The position numbers and the translations under genes were made by a program. Shown in pieces: positions 16,308-24,674 of a stretch of DNA of 61,458 nucleotides. The notes beneath the pieces were generated by a model. That model was not told the origin of the DNA. It did no database searches and was given only the letters and a program-made list of their open reading frames with translations. Numbering within the stretch: the first letter of the stretch is position 1; the number at the start of each line of letters is the position of its first letter. This DNA is from an uncultured Oscillospiraceae bacterium (GTDB lineage: Bacteria > Bacillota > Clostridia > Oscillospirales > Ruminococcaceae), in contig CAJTQM010000005.1 of the NCBI GenBank assembly GCA_910578255.1, forward strand, positions 1-61,458. The letters run 5' to 3'.

Positions 16308-16424
16308 ATGACTTTTTTGACAGTGGGCCGCAAGATGTGCTTGTTCATGTGCCGCATGGACCTGTTTTTCTGCGACCTTAAAAGAATTGCTCCTTCCGGT
16401 TTTTGCCACAGGTGCGGCGGTTAA
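16308..16424 (+). CDS. Met/Cys-rich 38-residue leader peptide of metY
   Basis: A small open frame, with GGAAAGGAGA 7 nt before its ATG, lies between the strong promoter and a terminator. Its product has five Cys (11, 15, 22, 33, 36) and four Met (1, 10, 14, 17), concentrated in KMCLFMCRMDLFFC at residues 9-22 and ending CHRCGG. In classical attenuators the leader codes for the amino acid the operon makes; metY synthesises homocysteine/methionine and can feed cysteine metabolism. The peptide is inferred to sense charging of tRNA-Cys or tRNA-Met. A CxxC zinc-binding microprotein is the alternative. Confidence 0.65.
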   Translation: MTFLTVGRKMCLFMCRMDLFFCDLKRIAPSGFCHRCGG

Positions 16425-16443
16425 AAAATTCGGACAGATGATT

Positions 16444-16491
16444 CGTAAGGCGGGCGGAAAACGAATGGCGTTTTTCGTCCGCTTTTTTACG
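16444..16491 (+). terminator. Attenuator-type terminator inside the metY leader
   Basis: A 14-bp stem (16450-16463 with 16469-16482, 12 Watson-Crick and two G-U pairs) with a 5-nt AATGG loop is followed directly by T6 (16483-16488). Flanking CGTAA/TTACG can extend it. It lies 25 nt after the leader-peptide stop and about 195 nt before metY, so it must be read through for metY to be expressed from the strong promoter. Confidence 0.8.
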
Positions 16492-16568
16492 AGTTTTAAC
16501 AGGGTTAAAAAAGAAGAGCGAAAAAATCCTTTTGTACAGCGTAAAGGGGTTACAAGGGAGGCGAAGCG

Positions 16569-16625
16569 ATGCAAAGACAACGGCGGCCGGATCTGCACAA
16601 AACCCAGTGGGACGATCGAATGTGA
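16569..16625 (+). CDS. Possible second mini-ORF in the metY leader
   Basis: Eighteen codons, MQRQRRPDLHKTQWDDRM, have GGGAGG 7 nt upstream and end 59 bp before metY. The clear ribosome site argues for translation; the peptide matches nothing I know. It may be a second regulatory uORF or chance. Confidence 0.35.
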   Translation: MQRQRRPDLHKTQWDDRM

Positions 16626-16684
16626 CGGACAAAGGGCGTTCCCAAAAGGACAGGTCAAAAAATCATAAGAGAGAAGGAACCAAA

Positions 16685-17989
16685 ATGAAAGATTTTTTAC
16701 ATGGACCGCACAAATACCGGTTTGAGACGCTTCAGCTGCATGTGGGGCAGGAACAGGCGGATCCGGCCACCGATGCCAGAGCGGTGCCGATTTATCAGAC
16801 GACCTCCTATGTCTTTCAAAACTGCGATCAGGCGTCGGCCCGTTTCGGCCTGGCAGACGCAGGCAACATCTACGGCCGGCTGACCAACACCACCCAGGAT
16901 GTGCTGGAAAGGCGTGTGGCGGCTTTGGAGGGCGGCGTCGCGGCGTTGGCGGTGGCGTCCGGCGCGGCGGCCATTGCCTACACCTTCGAAAATCTGGCCG
17001 AGCAGGGGGACCACATGGTGGCGGCCAAGACGATTTACGGCGGCACTTACAATTTTTTGGCCCACACCTTCCCGGCCAGGGGGGTGCAGACCACCTTTGT
17101 GGACCCGGACGATCCGGCCAATTTTGAAAAGGCGATCCGCCCCAACACCAAGGCTTTGTTTATCGAAACGCTGGGCAACCCCAATTCCAATCTGATCGAC
17201 ATCGAGGCGGTAGCCCAAATTGCCCACCGCCACCAAATCCCGCTGGTGGTGGACAGCACCTTTGCGACGCCGTATCTGCTGCGGCCCATTGAATACGGGG
17301 CGGACATTGTGGTCCATTCGGCCACCAAGTTTATCGGCGGACATGGGACGACGCTGGGCGGCGTGATTGTAGACGGCGGCAAATTCGACTGGCAGGCCGG
17401 CGGCAAATTCGATTCGCTCACTAAGCCAAACCCCAGCTATCACGGGATTTCCTTTACCCAGGCGGCGGGGGCCGCGGCCTTTGTCACCAAGATTCGGGCG
17501 GTTTTGCTGCGGGATACCGGCGCGACCATCTCGCCGTTTAACGCGTTTTTGCTTTTGCAGGGGCTGGAAACCCTGTCTCTGCGGGTGGAGCGCCACGTGG
17601 AAAACGCGCTGAAGGTAGTGGCGTATTTAAAGGATCATCCCCAGGTGGAAAGGGTCAACCATCCGTCTTTACCGGAAAGCGGCTATCAAAAGCTGTACCA
17701 AAAATACTTCCCCAAGGGAGCCGGGTCCATCTTCACCTTCCAAATCAAGGGCGGGGAACAGGAAGCCAAGCGCTTTATCGACCATTTGCAGGTGTTTTCG
17801 CTGCTTGCTAATGTGGCGGACGTCAAGAGTTTGGTGATTCATCCGGCCTCCACCACCCATTCCCAGCTAAACGAGAAGGAACTGGCGGAGCAGGGGATCC
17901 AGCCCAACACCATCCGTCTTTCCATCGGCACCGAGCATATCGACGATATTTTATACGATTTGGATAGGGCGTTTCAGGCGGCGAAATAG
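16685..17989 (+). CDS. metY: O-acetylhomoserine sulfhydrylase / aminocarboxypropyltransferase
   Basis: A PLP enzyme of the Cys/Met-metabolism family, converting O-acetylhomoserine with sulfide (or methanethiol) to homocysteine (or methionine). The 434 residues are family length. Features: the N-terminal FETLQLHVGQEQADPATDARAVPIYQTTSY, NIYGRLTNTTQDVLERRVAALEGG, and the PLP Lys in VVHSATKFIGGHGTTLGGVIVDGG. ATG 16685 follows AGAAGGAA; the longer frame from 16532 would run through the leader. It lies upstream of metF and metH, making the local route homoserine ester to homocysteine to methionine. It is controlled by the leader described at 16234-16491. Confidence 0.95.
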   Translation: MKDFLHGPHKYRFETLQLHVGQEQADPATDARAVPIYQTTSYVFQNCDQASARFGLADAGNIYGRLTNTTQDVLERRVAALEGGVAALAVASGAAAIAYTFENLAEQGDHMVAAKTIYGGTYNFLAHTFPARGVQTTFVDPDDPANFEKAIRPNTKALFIETLGNPNSNLIDIEAVAQIAHRHQIPLVVDSTFATPYLLRPIEYGADIVVHSATKFIGGHGTTLGGVIVDGGKFDWQAGGKFDSLTKPNPSYHGISFTQAAGAAAFVTKIRAVLLRDTGATISPFNAFLLLQGLETLSLRVERHVENALKVVAYLKDHPQVERVNHPSLPESGYQKLYQKYFPKGAGSIFTFQIKGGEQEAKRFIDHLQVFSLLANVADVKSLVIHPASTTHSQLNEKELAEQGIQPNTIRLSIGTEHIDDILYDLDRAFQAAK

Positions 17990-18154
17990 CCTTTGCCATC
18001 CAAAGAAAAGAATGGAAAAAATTGCGCCCGGCCAACAAAGGGATTGACTGGGCGCAAAACATATCCTATTCTATTATTTGACAGAAACTGCATTTTCCGG
18101 CGCCGTATTTTGGGGTCGGATACTCTTCATCTTTAAGGTAGAGGAAGGTTTTAC

Positions 18155-19018
18155 ATGAAAGTCATTGATCTGATCGAGGCAAAAAAGCCCTGTTTATCCT
18201 TCGAGGTATTCCCGCCGAAAACCAGCGGCAATTACCAAAGCATCCAGGAGGCGACAGAGCAGGTGGCGGCGCTTAGGCCGGACTTTATCAGCGTGACCTA
18301 CGGCGCCGGCGGCGGGACCAGCGATTACACGGTGGCCATCTCGGCCAATTTGCAGGAGAAATTCGGGGTGCCGACGCTGGCTCATTTAAGCTGCATCAAC
18401 TCCTCTCACCAGGGGGTAAAAAAGCAGCTGGACGCCATGCGGGCGGCGAAAATCGAAAACATTCTGGCGCTGCGGGGGGATCTGGCGAAGGATACGCCCC
18501 CTGCCGGGTGGGAGTACCATTACGCCAGCGAACTGATCCGGGAGATTAAAAGCTACGGCGGCTTCTGTGTCGGAGGGGCCTGTTATCCGGAAAGCCATCC
18601 CGAATCCTCCAGTCAGGCCCAGGACATCGCCCATCTGAAGGAGAAGGTAGACGCGGGCTGCGCGTTTTTGACCACCCAGATGTTTTTTGACAACAACATC
18701 TACTACAATTTTCTGTATAAGATCCGGGAGGCGGGAATTACCGTTCCGGTGGTGGCGGGGATCATGCCGGTGACCAACCTTAAGCAGATTAAAAGGATCA
18801 TCGAACTTTCGGGAACGGCGCTGCCCCAGCGGTTTCGCTATCTGCTGGACCGGTTCGGAAGCACGCCGGCCGCCATGAAGCAGGCGGGAATCATCTACGC
18901 TTCGGAGCAGATTATCGACCTTTTGGCCAACGACGTCCCGGCAATCCATGTGTATTCCATGAACAACGCGTCGGTGGCCGCCCAAATTCAGCAAAACCTC
19001 TCGGAGATTCTCAAATGA
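18155..19018 (+). CDS. metF: 5,10-methylenetetrahydrofolate reductase
   Basis: Reduces methylene-THF to methyl-THF, the methyl donor for MetH. The 287-residue FAD barrel has SFEVFPPKTSGNYQSI at the N-terminus with the catalytic Glu, FISVTYGAGGGTSDYT, NILALRGD, and CAFLTTQMFFDNNIYYNF. The start ATG has AGAGGAAGG upstream. TTGACA at 18073-18078 is a possible -35 without a clear -10. Its stop overlaps the next start (ATGA), coupling it to the MetH activation gene. Confidence 0.95.
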   Translation: MKVIDLIEAKKPCLSFEVFPPKTSGNYQSIQEATEQVAALRPDFISVTYGAGGGTSDYTVAISANLQEKFGVPTLAHLSCINSSHQGVKKQLDAMRAAKIENILALRGDLAKDTPPAGWEYHYASELIREIKSYGGFCVGGACYPESHPESSSQAQDIAHLKEKVDAGCAFLTTQMFFDNNIYYNFLYKIREAGITVPVVAGIMPVTNLKQIKRIIELSGTALPQRFRYLLDRFGSTPAAMKQAGIIYASEQIIDLLANDVPAIHVYSMNNASVAAQIQQNLSEILK

Positions 19019-19683
19019 CCGCGCCGGTTTGGGGGATTTCTCCCGAACTGCCGCCGGTGCCTGTCAAAAGCGTTTACCGGTATCTGGGAATGGGCCGGGC
19101 TCAGCCGGATCCGGCGGTGGCGGCGCTGGTGGAGGAATGTATGCCGGCGTTTGTATCCGCCGCCCGTTGCCGGGCCTGCTACGCCGAACTGCCGGTCCGG
19201 CTTCAGGAAAATACGGTGGATTTCGGCGGACTGCAAGCCGACAGCGCCAGCCTGGCGAAAAACCTGTCCGGCTGCCGGCAGGCGATTTTGTTTGCGGCGA
19301 CGCTGGGCGCCCAAGAGGATCTTTTGCGCCGCCGGGCAGGGGTCGATTCTCCGGCGCGGGCGCTGGTGCTGGACGCCATGGGCTCTGCCGCTATCGAGGC
19401 GCTTTGCGATACGCTTTGCGACGGATGGGCGCGGGAAAATCCCGGCCTGCGGCTGCGCCCGCGCTTTAGCCCCGGATACGGCGATCTGCCGCTGGATTTC
19501 CAAGTCCGGCTGCTGGCGTTTTTAGACAGCGGGCGCAAGGCGGGGATCACCCTGTCCGAAACGCTTTTGATGGTGCCGCAGAAATCGGTATCCGCCATTG
19601 TAGGGCTGGGAGAGAACGGGTGTACGGCCCGCTTTCACGATTGCGGGGCGTGTGAAAAAAAAGACTGCGCGTTTCGGCTATAA
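19015..19683 (+). CDS. Stand-alone MetH reactivation-domain protein
   Basis: A 222-residue protein corresponding to the vitamin B12-dependent methionine synthase activation domain, which in E. coli is the C-terminal module of MetH and binds S-adenosylmethionine to remethylate inactive cob(II)alamin. The diagnostic segment is RPRFSPGYGDLPLDFQ (about 155-170), followed by GITLSETLLMVPQKSVSAIVGLG. The tail adds a Cys-rich CGACEKKDC (about 212-220). The MetH encoded next lacks this domain, so the two are inferred to form a split enzyme. The start overlaps the metF stop. Confidence 0.88.
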   Translation: MTAPVWGISPELPPVPVKSVYRYLGMGRAQPDPAVAALVEECMPAFVSAARCRACYAELPVRLQENTVDFGGLQADSASLAKNLSGCRQAILFAATLGAQEDLLRRRAGVDSPARALVLDAMGSAAIEALCDTLCDGWARENPGLRLRPRFSPGYGDLPLDFQVRLLAFLDSGRKAGITLSETLLMVPQKSVSAIVGLGENGCTARFHDCGACEKKDCAFRL

Positions 19684-19697
19684 AGGGGGTAGACGGC

Positions 19698-22118
19698 ATG
19701 AATGTGATGGAATGTGTAAAAAAAGGGCTGTTTTATTTAGACGGCGGGACCGGCACGTCCTTGCAGGCCATGGGCCTTGGCCCCGGCCAATTTCCGGAAC
19801 TTTGGAATCTGGAGCATCCCGAGAGGGTGACCGAACTGGCCCGATCGTATTTCGAGGCGGGCAGCCACGGGGTGATCACCAACACCTTCGGGGCCAACGG
19901 GCTGAAATTCGACGGGAAAGAGGGCCGTCCATCGGTTTCGGAAGTTGTGCAGGCGGCGATCCGGTGTGCACAAAAGGCCCGGGATACCGCAAAAGGCGGT
20001 CAGCGGGACCGTTTTATCGGGCTGGACATCGGCCCTTTGGGGCGGATGCTAAAGCCCTTGGGGGATCTTTCGTTTGAGTCAGCGGTGGCGCTGTTTGCCG
20101 AGATTGTGGAAGCCGGCGCGGCGGGTGCCGATTTTATTCTCATCGAGACCATGAACGACACCTACGAACTCAAGGCCGCCGTGCTGGCGGCCAAGGAGCA
20201 TTCGAATCTTCCCATATTCGCCAGTTGCGTATACGATGAAAACGCCAAGCTGATGACCGGCGCGGGTCCGGAAGTGGTGGCGGCCCTCTTAGAGGGGCTT
20301 CGGGTGGACGCCATCGGGATGAACTGCTCGCTGGGCCCGGACCAGATGCAGAAAATTCTGCCGCGATTGGCAGCCTGCACCTGTCTCCCGATTTTGGTTA
20401 AGCCCAACGCGGGAATGCCCCACGCCCAGAATGGGCGGACCGTATTCGACGTGGACGCGGATCATTTTGCCGCTTCCATGGAGCGGATGGTCCGGCAGGG
20501 GGCTCGGATTATCGGCGGCTGCTGCGGCACCGACGCGGCCTATATAAAAAAGCTGGTGGAAGCCACCGAAGGGATTTCGCCGGCTAGGCCGGCCCCCAAA
20601 AAACGGTGGATGATCAGTTCCTACGATCAGGCGGTGGATTTGGGCGAGGGCCCAGTGCTGATCGGGGAGCGGATTAACCCCACCGGCAAAAAAAAGTGCA
20701 AGGAGGCACTGCGCGCCCATGATATCTCCTATGTTCTGCGGGAGGCCATCGCCCAGCAGGACCGGGGCGCCCAGGTGCTGGACGTGAACGTGGGGCTGCC
20801 GGAAATCGACGAGGCGGCCATGCTGGCCGAATGCGTGCGGGAATTGCAGGCGGTGACCGGTCTGCCGTTACAGTTGGACAGTTCGGATCCGGTGGCGATG
20901 GAGCGGGCCATGCGCATTTACAACGGCAAGCCGATGATCAATTCGGTCAGTGGAAAACAGGAGAGCATGGACGCGATTTTTCCGCTGGTGAAAAAATACG
21001 GCGGGCTCGTGGTCTGTCTGACGTTGGATGAAACAGGCATTCCCGATTCGGCCCAGGGACGGCTGGCGGTGGCCCGGCGGATTTTAAAAGAGGCAGAGCG
21101 TTACGGCATCGGGCCGGAGGATCTGATCTTCGACCCACTGGCCATGACGATTTCTTCGGACAACCGTGCGGCACAGGTGACGCTGGAGGCCATCGGCCTT
21201 TTGAAAAAGGAACTGGGCGTCCGGTGTCTGCTGGGCGTTTCCAACGTTTCCTTCGGCCTGCCCAACCGGGAGGACGTCACTGCCGCCTTCTTTACGCTGG
21301 CGCTGGCCCGCGGGCTGGACGCGGCGATTTTAAACCCGTTTTCGGTCCAGATGCAAAAGGCCTACCACTGTTTTCTGGCACTTTCCGGCAAAGACCCCAA
21401 CTGCCAGCGATACATCGGTTTCGCCCAGAGTCTTCCGGCGCAGACCGGCGCGGCGGCCCCTGGGCCGTCTCGGAGCCCAGCTTTGGAAACGACGGATGGA
21501 TTACAGGCGGCCATTGTCCACGGCCTGCGGGAGGCGGCGGCCCAGGCGGCCCAAGAGGCACTGCAATCGGCCCAGGGAATGGCGGTGATCAACGAGAAAA
21601 TCATCCCGGCGCTGGACATGGTGGGCCGGGGCTTTGAGGAGAAGACTGTTTTTCTTCCGCAGCTTTTGATGAGCGCCGAGGCGGCCAAGGCGGCCTTTGA
21701 CGAGGTGAAAAAGTCCATGCCTGCTTCGACGAAAAAGGGGCCGGCGGTGCTTTTGGCCACCGTCAAGGGGGATATCCACGACATCGGCAAGAATATTGTG
21801 AAGGCACTGTTGGAAAATTACGGTTATCGGGTAGTCGATCTGGGCCGGGATGTGCCGCCGGAAAAGATCCTGCAAACAGCGCTGGATCAGGATATCCGGC
21901 TGGTGGGACTCTCCGCGCTGATGACCACTACCGTTCCAGCCATGGAGCAAACGGCGCGGCTTCTGCGCGAAAAAAAGCCCGGCTGCAAGGTGGTGGTAGG
22001 GGGAGCGGTGCTCACCCAGGAATACGCAGACATGATCGGCGCGGACCATTATGCCCAAAACGCCATGGAGACCGTTCGGTACGCCGAACAGGTTTTGGGC
22101 AGGCCGTCTGAAGAATAA
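19698..22118 (+). CDS. metH: Cobalamin-dependent methionine synthase (without activation domain)
   Basis: Transfers methyl from methyl-THF to homocysteine through cobalamin. The 806 residues comprise a homocysteine-binding barrel (1 to about 290) with zinc ligands in GMNCS and GGCCGTDAAYI; a pterin-binding barrel (about 310-570, GERINPTGKKKCKEAL); a B12-cap helical domain (about 600-680); and a Rossmann B12 domain with the Co-ligating motif DIHDIGKN (about 693-700). The E. coli enzyme is about 1230 residues; the missing part is the neighbouring 222-residue gene. ATG 19698 follows AAAGGGGG. A terminator follows. Confidence 0.96.
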   Translation: MNVMECVKKGLFYLDGGTGTSLQAMGLGPGQFPELWNLEHPERVTELARSYFEAGSHGVITNTFGANGLKFDGKEGRPSVSEVVQAAIRCAQKARDTAKGGQRDRFIGLDIGPLGRMLKPLGDLSFESAVALFAEIVEAGAAGADFILIETMNDTYELKAAVLAAKEHSNLPIFASCVYDENAKLMTGAGPEVVAALLEGLRVDAIGMNCSLGPDQMQKILPRLAACTCLPILVKPNAGMPHAQNGRTVFDVDADHFAASMERMVRQGARIIGGCCGTDAAYIKKLVEATEGISPARPAPKKRWMISSYDQAVDLGEGPVLIGERINPTGKKKCKEALRAHDISYVLREAIAQQDRGAQVLDVNVGLPEIDEAAMLAECVRELQAVTGLPLQLDSSDPVAMERAMRIYNGKPMINSVSGKQESMDAIFPLVKKYGGLVVCLTLDETGIPDSAQGRLAVARRILKEAERYGIGPEDLIFDPLAMTISSDNRAAQVTLEAIGLLKKELGVRCLLGVSNVSFGLPNREDVTAAFFTLALARGLDAAILNPFSVQMQKAYHCFLALSGKDPNCQRYIGFAQSLPAQTGAAAPGPSRSPALETTDGLQAAIVHGLREAAAQAAQEALQSAQGMAVINEKIIPALDMVGRGFEEKTVFLPQLLMSAEAAKAAFDEVKKSMPASTKKGPAVLLATVKGDIHDIGKNIVKALLENYGYRVVDLGRDVPPEKILQTALDQDIRLVGLSALMTTTVPAMEQTARLLREKKPGCKVVVGGAVLTQEYADMIGADHYAQNAMETVRYAEQVLGRPSEE

Positions 22119-22140
22119 AGAATTTGCCGCGAAAAAAACG

Positions 22141-22172
22141 CCCGTCTGTCCTTTATGGCAGACGGGGTTTTT
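22141..22172 (+). terminator. Terminator after metH
   Basis: CCCGTCTG (22141-22148) pairs with CAGACGGG (22159-22166) and is followed by GTTTTT. Confidence 0.85.
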
Positions 22173-22290
22173 CTGTATAAAATCCGGGATTTTGCGCATA
22201 CTGCCCTTGGCTCGGTTCAAAAAAAGGAAAGTTTCAGAGCGCTTCCCCCTGCCGTTCTGCAAAAATTGCGGATGCGTTGGGGGTGCAGGG

Positions 22291-22317
22291 ACCGATTTTG
22301 CCGGATCGGTATATACT
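22291..22317 (+). promoter_or_regulatory. feoAB promoter -10 with adjacent palindrome
   Basis: ACCGATTTTGCCGGATCGGT (22291-22310) is a dyad with perfect 6-bp arms and an 8-bp spacer. It directly abuts TATACT (22312-22317), a -10 about 25 bp before the feoA start. It does not look like a Fur box, and no clear -35 is present, so an activator or a different metal regulator may bind. Confidence 0.4.
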
Positions 22318-22340
22318 GAATCAGCAATGGAAAAGGAGAG

Positions 22341-22610
22341 ATGAGGATGAGAGAATGGCCGTTGGACCAGCTGCCGCTGGGAGAAGAGGCAGTGGTGCTT
22401 AAAATGGAGGAGGAAAGTCAGCTGAGCCTTCGCCTGCGGGAACTGGGCATTACCGAGGGCGCCCGCATCTGCCGCAAAAGGCAGGCGCCGCTGGGGGATC
22501 CTTCGGTGTATATGGTGCGGGGCAGCGCCCTGGCGATCCGTTCGGCGGATGCGGCGCATATCCTTGTCCGCCCGATGCATATATCTGTGTCGGGGGGATT
22601 TTCCGAGTAG
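22341..22610 (+). CDS. feoA: FeoA ferrous iron transport accessory protein
   Basis: An 89-residue SH3-like protein that supports FeoB. It shows the family pattern: LDQLPLGEEAVVLKM, then SLRLRELGITEGARICRKRQAPLGDPSVYMVRGSALAIRSADAAHI. Two in-frame ATGs (22341, 22347) follow AAAAGGAGAG; the second has better spacing and gives 87 residues. feoB starts 94 bp downstream. Confidence 0.92.
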   Translation: MRMREWPLDQLPLGEEAVVLKMEEESQLSLRLRELGITEGARICRKRQAPLGDPSVYMVRGSALAIRSADAAHILVRPMHISVSGGFSE

Positions 22611-22703
22611 TTCCGCGAACGGCGGAAAATCCGTCCCCAATCTGTCTAAAGCTGCGAGAGGGCAGGATCTGACGGCCCTTTCCCGGCGAAGGGGGAACGG
22701 AAG

Positions 22704-24491
22704 ATGCAAAAGCGGATCATTGGACTGGTGGGAAATCCCAACTGCGGAAAAAGCACCCTTTTTAACCGGCTGACGGGGGCCCGGCAGGTCACAGGAAATT
22801 GGCCTGGCGTGACGGTGGAGCGAAAGCAGGGCCAGGTGCGGGATAAACCCTGGACGCTGGTAGATCTGCCGGGCGCTTATTCGCTGGAATCCTTTTCGCC
22901 GGAGGAGAAGGTGACCTGCGATTTTTTGCAGGACACGCCGCCGGACCTGATTTTAAATATTGTGGACGCCACCGCGCTGGAGCGAAATCTCTATTTGACC
23001 TTGCAGCTTTTGGAAAGGAAAATCCCGGTGGTGGTGGCGCTGAATTTGTGCGATCAGCTGCGCCAGTCCGGTGGGGACGCCGACTGCCAGACGCTGTCCC
23101 GGCGGCTGGGGGTGCCGGTGATTCCCATTTCGGCCCGCAGCGGAGAGAATGTTGGCAGTCTGTTAAAGGCGCTGGAAGAAGAGCGCCGTCCTCCGCTGCC
23201 GCCCAAGGTGGGAAAAACCCAGCAGGACCGGTATGAAGCCATTCAGCGGATTCTGGACGGTGCCTATCACGCCGGCGGTCTGACTGAGGCCCGAACCCAG
23301 CGGCTGGACGATCTGTTGACCGGAAAATATCTTGCCATCCCCATTTTTTTGCTGGTGATGCTTTTGATGTTCTCTTTGATCTTTGGGTATCCGGGGGCGA
23401 GGATGAAGGAACTGGCCGAACAGGGGGTCCAGACGGTATCCGTCTGGCTGGGGACGCTTTTGGATCGGGCGGGGGCCTCCTGGTGGGCAAAGGAACTGGC
23501 GGTGGACGGCATCTGGGCAGGGGTCGGCGGGATGCTTTGTTTTTTGCCGCAGATGGCCCTTTTGTTTTTGTTTCTCTCTTTGCTGGAAGACAGCGGCTAC
23601 ATGGCCAGGAGTGCCTTTGTCATGGACCGGCTGCTGCGCCGTGCCGGACTTTCGGGCAAAGCGTTTATCCCGCTTTTGATGGGATTTGGCTGCACCACCC
23701 CCGCGGTGATGGCCACCCGCACCCTGGAGCGGGAACGGGAGCGAAAGCTGACGGTGCTTTGGATCCCGTTTTTTTCCTGCGGGGCAAAGCTGCCGGTCTA
23801 CATTCTGTTTGCGTCGGCGTTTTTCCCCAAAAACCAGGGCCTTTTGATTTTTTCACTGTACTTATTTGGCGTGTTGGCGGGATTTGTGTGGATCCTTCTG
23901 GCCGGCAGCGCGTATAAAGAGGAGGATCCGCCTTTTTTGATGGAACTGCCGCCCTATCGGCTGCCGACTCTGTCGGGGACGCTGCGTCATCTTTGGGATA
24001 AATGCCGGGGCTTTGTGGCAAAGGCCGGTACGGTAATCGTCTTGTTAAGCGCCCTCATCTGGCTGATGCAGCATCTGACCTTTTCGCTTGAGTGGACCAA
24101 CCAGACCAGCATCAGCATGTTCGGAACCATCGGCGGCTGGCTGGCACCGCTGTTTGCACCTTTAGGCTTTGGCAGCTGGCAGGCGGCGGTCTCCCTTTTG
24201 GCGGGCGTTGTGGCGAAGGAGGCGGTGGTCAGTTCCATGGCGTCGTTATACGCGTACCAGAACGCCGCTGGTCTCGGCGCCGCCCTGCAGGGGGCTTTCA
24301 CCCGGGCGTCGGCTTTGTCCTTTTTGGTCTTTGTGCTTTTGTATATGCCCTGCGTGGCGGCCTTTGCCACCATCCGCCGGGAATTGGACGGCTGGAAACC
24401 GGCGGTTTTGGCCATGGCGGGGCAGACGGCCTTTGCCTGGGCAGCCGCCTTTGTGGTATACCGGCTGGCGCTGCTTTTTTGGCCTGTGTAA
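22704..24491 (+). CDS. feoB: FeoB ferrous iron transporter
   Basis: GTP-dependent Fe(II) uptake across the cytoplasmic membrane. The 595 residues start with a G domain: GNPNCGKSTLFN, then VTVERKQG (switch I), then DLPGAYSLES, then ALNLCDQL. A membrane part follows with the two Gate/Core repeats (LSLLEDSGYMARSAFVMDRLLRRAGLSGKAFIPLLMGFGCTTPAVMATRTLE, then a C-terminal VVAKEAVVSSMASLY and YMPCVAAFATIRRE). It is at the short end for the family. It probably forms an operon with feoA. Confidence 0.95.
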   Translation: MQKRIIGLVGNPNCGKSTLFNRLTGARQVTGNWPGVTVERKQGQVRDKPWTLVDLPGAYSLESFSPEEKVTCDFLQDTPPDLILNIVDATALERNLYLTLQLLERKIPVVVALNLCDQLRQSGGDADCQTLSRRLGVPVIPISARSGENVGSLLKALEEERRPPLPPKVGKTQQDRYEAIQRILDGAYHAGGLTEARTQRLDDLLTGKYLAIPIFLLVMLLMFSLIFGYPGARMKELAEQGVQTVSVWLGTLLDRAGASWWAKELAVDGIWAGVGGMLCFLPQMALLFLFLSLLEDSGYMARSAFVMDRLLRRAGLSGKAFIPLLMGFGCTTPAVMATRTLERERERKLTVLWIPFFSCGAKLPVYILFASAFFPKNQGLLIFSLYLFGVLAGFVWILLAGSAYKEEDPPFLMELPPYRLPTLSGTLRHLWDKCRGFVAKAGTVIVLLSALIWLMQHLTFSLEWTNQTSISMFGTIGGWLAPLFAPLGFGSWQAAVSLLAGVVAKEAVVSSMASLYAYQNAAGLGAALQGAFTRASALSFLVFVLLYMPCVAAFATIRRELDGWKPAVLAMAGQTAFAWAAAFVVYRLALLFWPV

Positions 24492-24577
24492 AGCCTTGGA
24501 AAAAGGATTTTTGCCGGAATCTACAAAAGAAGCTGGAAAAAGCTTGGATTTTTTCTAATTGTGTAAAGAAAAAAGCC

Positions 24578-24606
24578 TTGACTCTTCCGGCTTTTTTCGG
24601 TATAAT
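24578..24606 (+). promoter_or_regulatory. Sigma-A promoter of the ylxM-ffh cluster
   Basis: TTGACT (24578-24583), 17 bp, TATAAT (24601-24606), 68 bp before the ylxM start. Confidence 0.8.
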
Positions 24607-24674
24607 ATCCTCTGTAAGTTGTAAAGAAAGAACCTTTACACATGGCCGTGAAGAAGAGCAAAGGGGAGATTTGG

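Noticed and set aside
16387..16668. 93-codon frame through the metY leader
   Set aside because: Crosses the attenuator hairpin and lacks a ribosome site; the shorter ORF at 16308-16424 has one.
18024..18055. Hairpin TTGCGCCC.../...GGGCGCAA after metY
   Set aside because: The stem is real but has no plus-strand U-tail (its T-tract lies on the minus strand), so it was not called as a terminator.
17990..18154. SAM (S-box) riboswitch before metF
   Set aside because: No conserved S-box core or terminator pairing can be made; only a possible -35 is visible.
21501..22709. 402-codon minus-strand frame over the metH end and feoA
   Set aside because: Crosses a strong terminator and two real genes; no recognisable protein.
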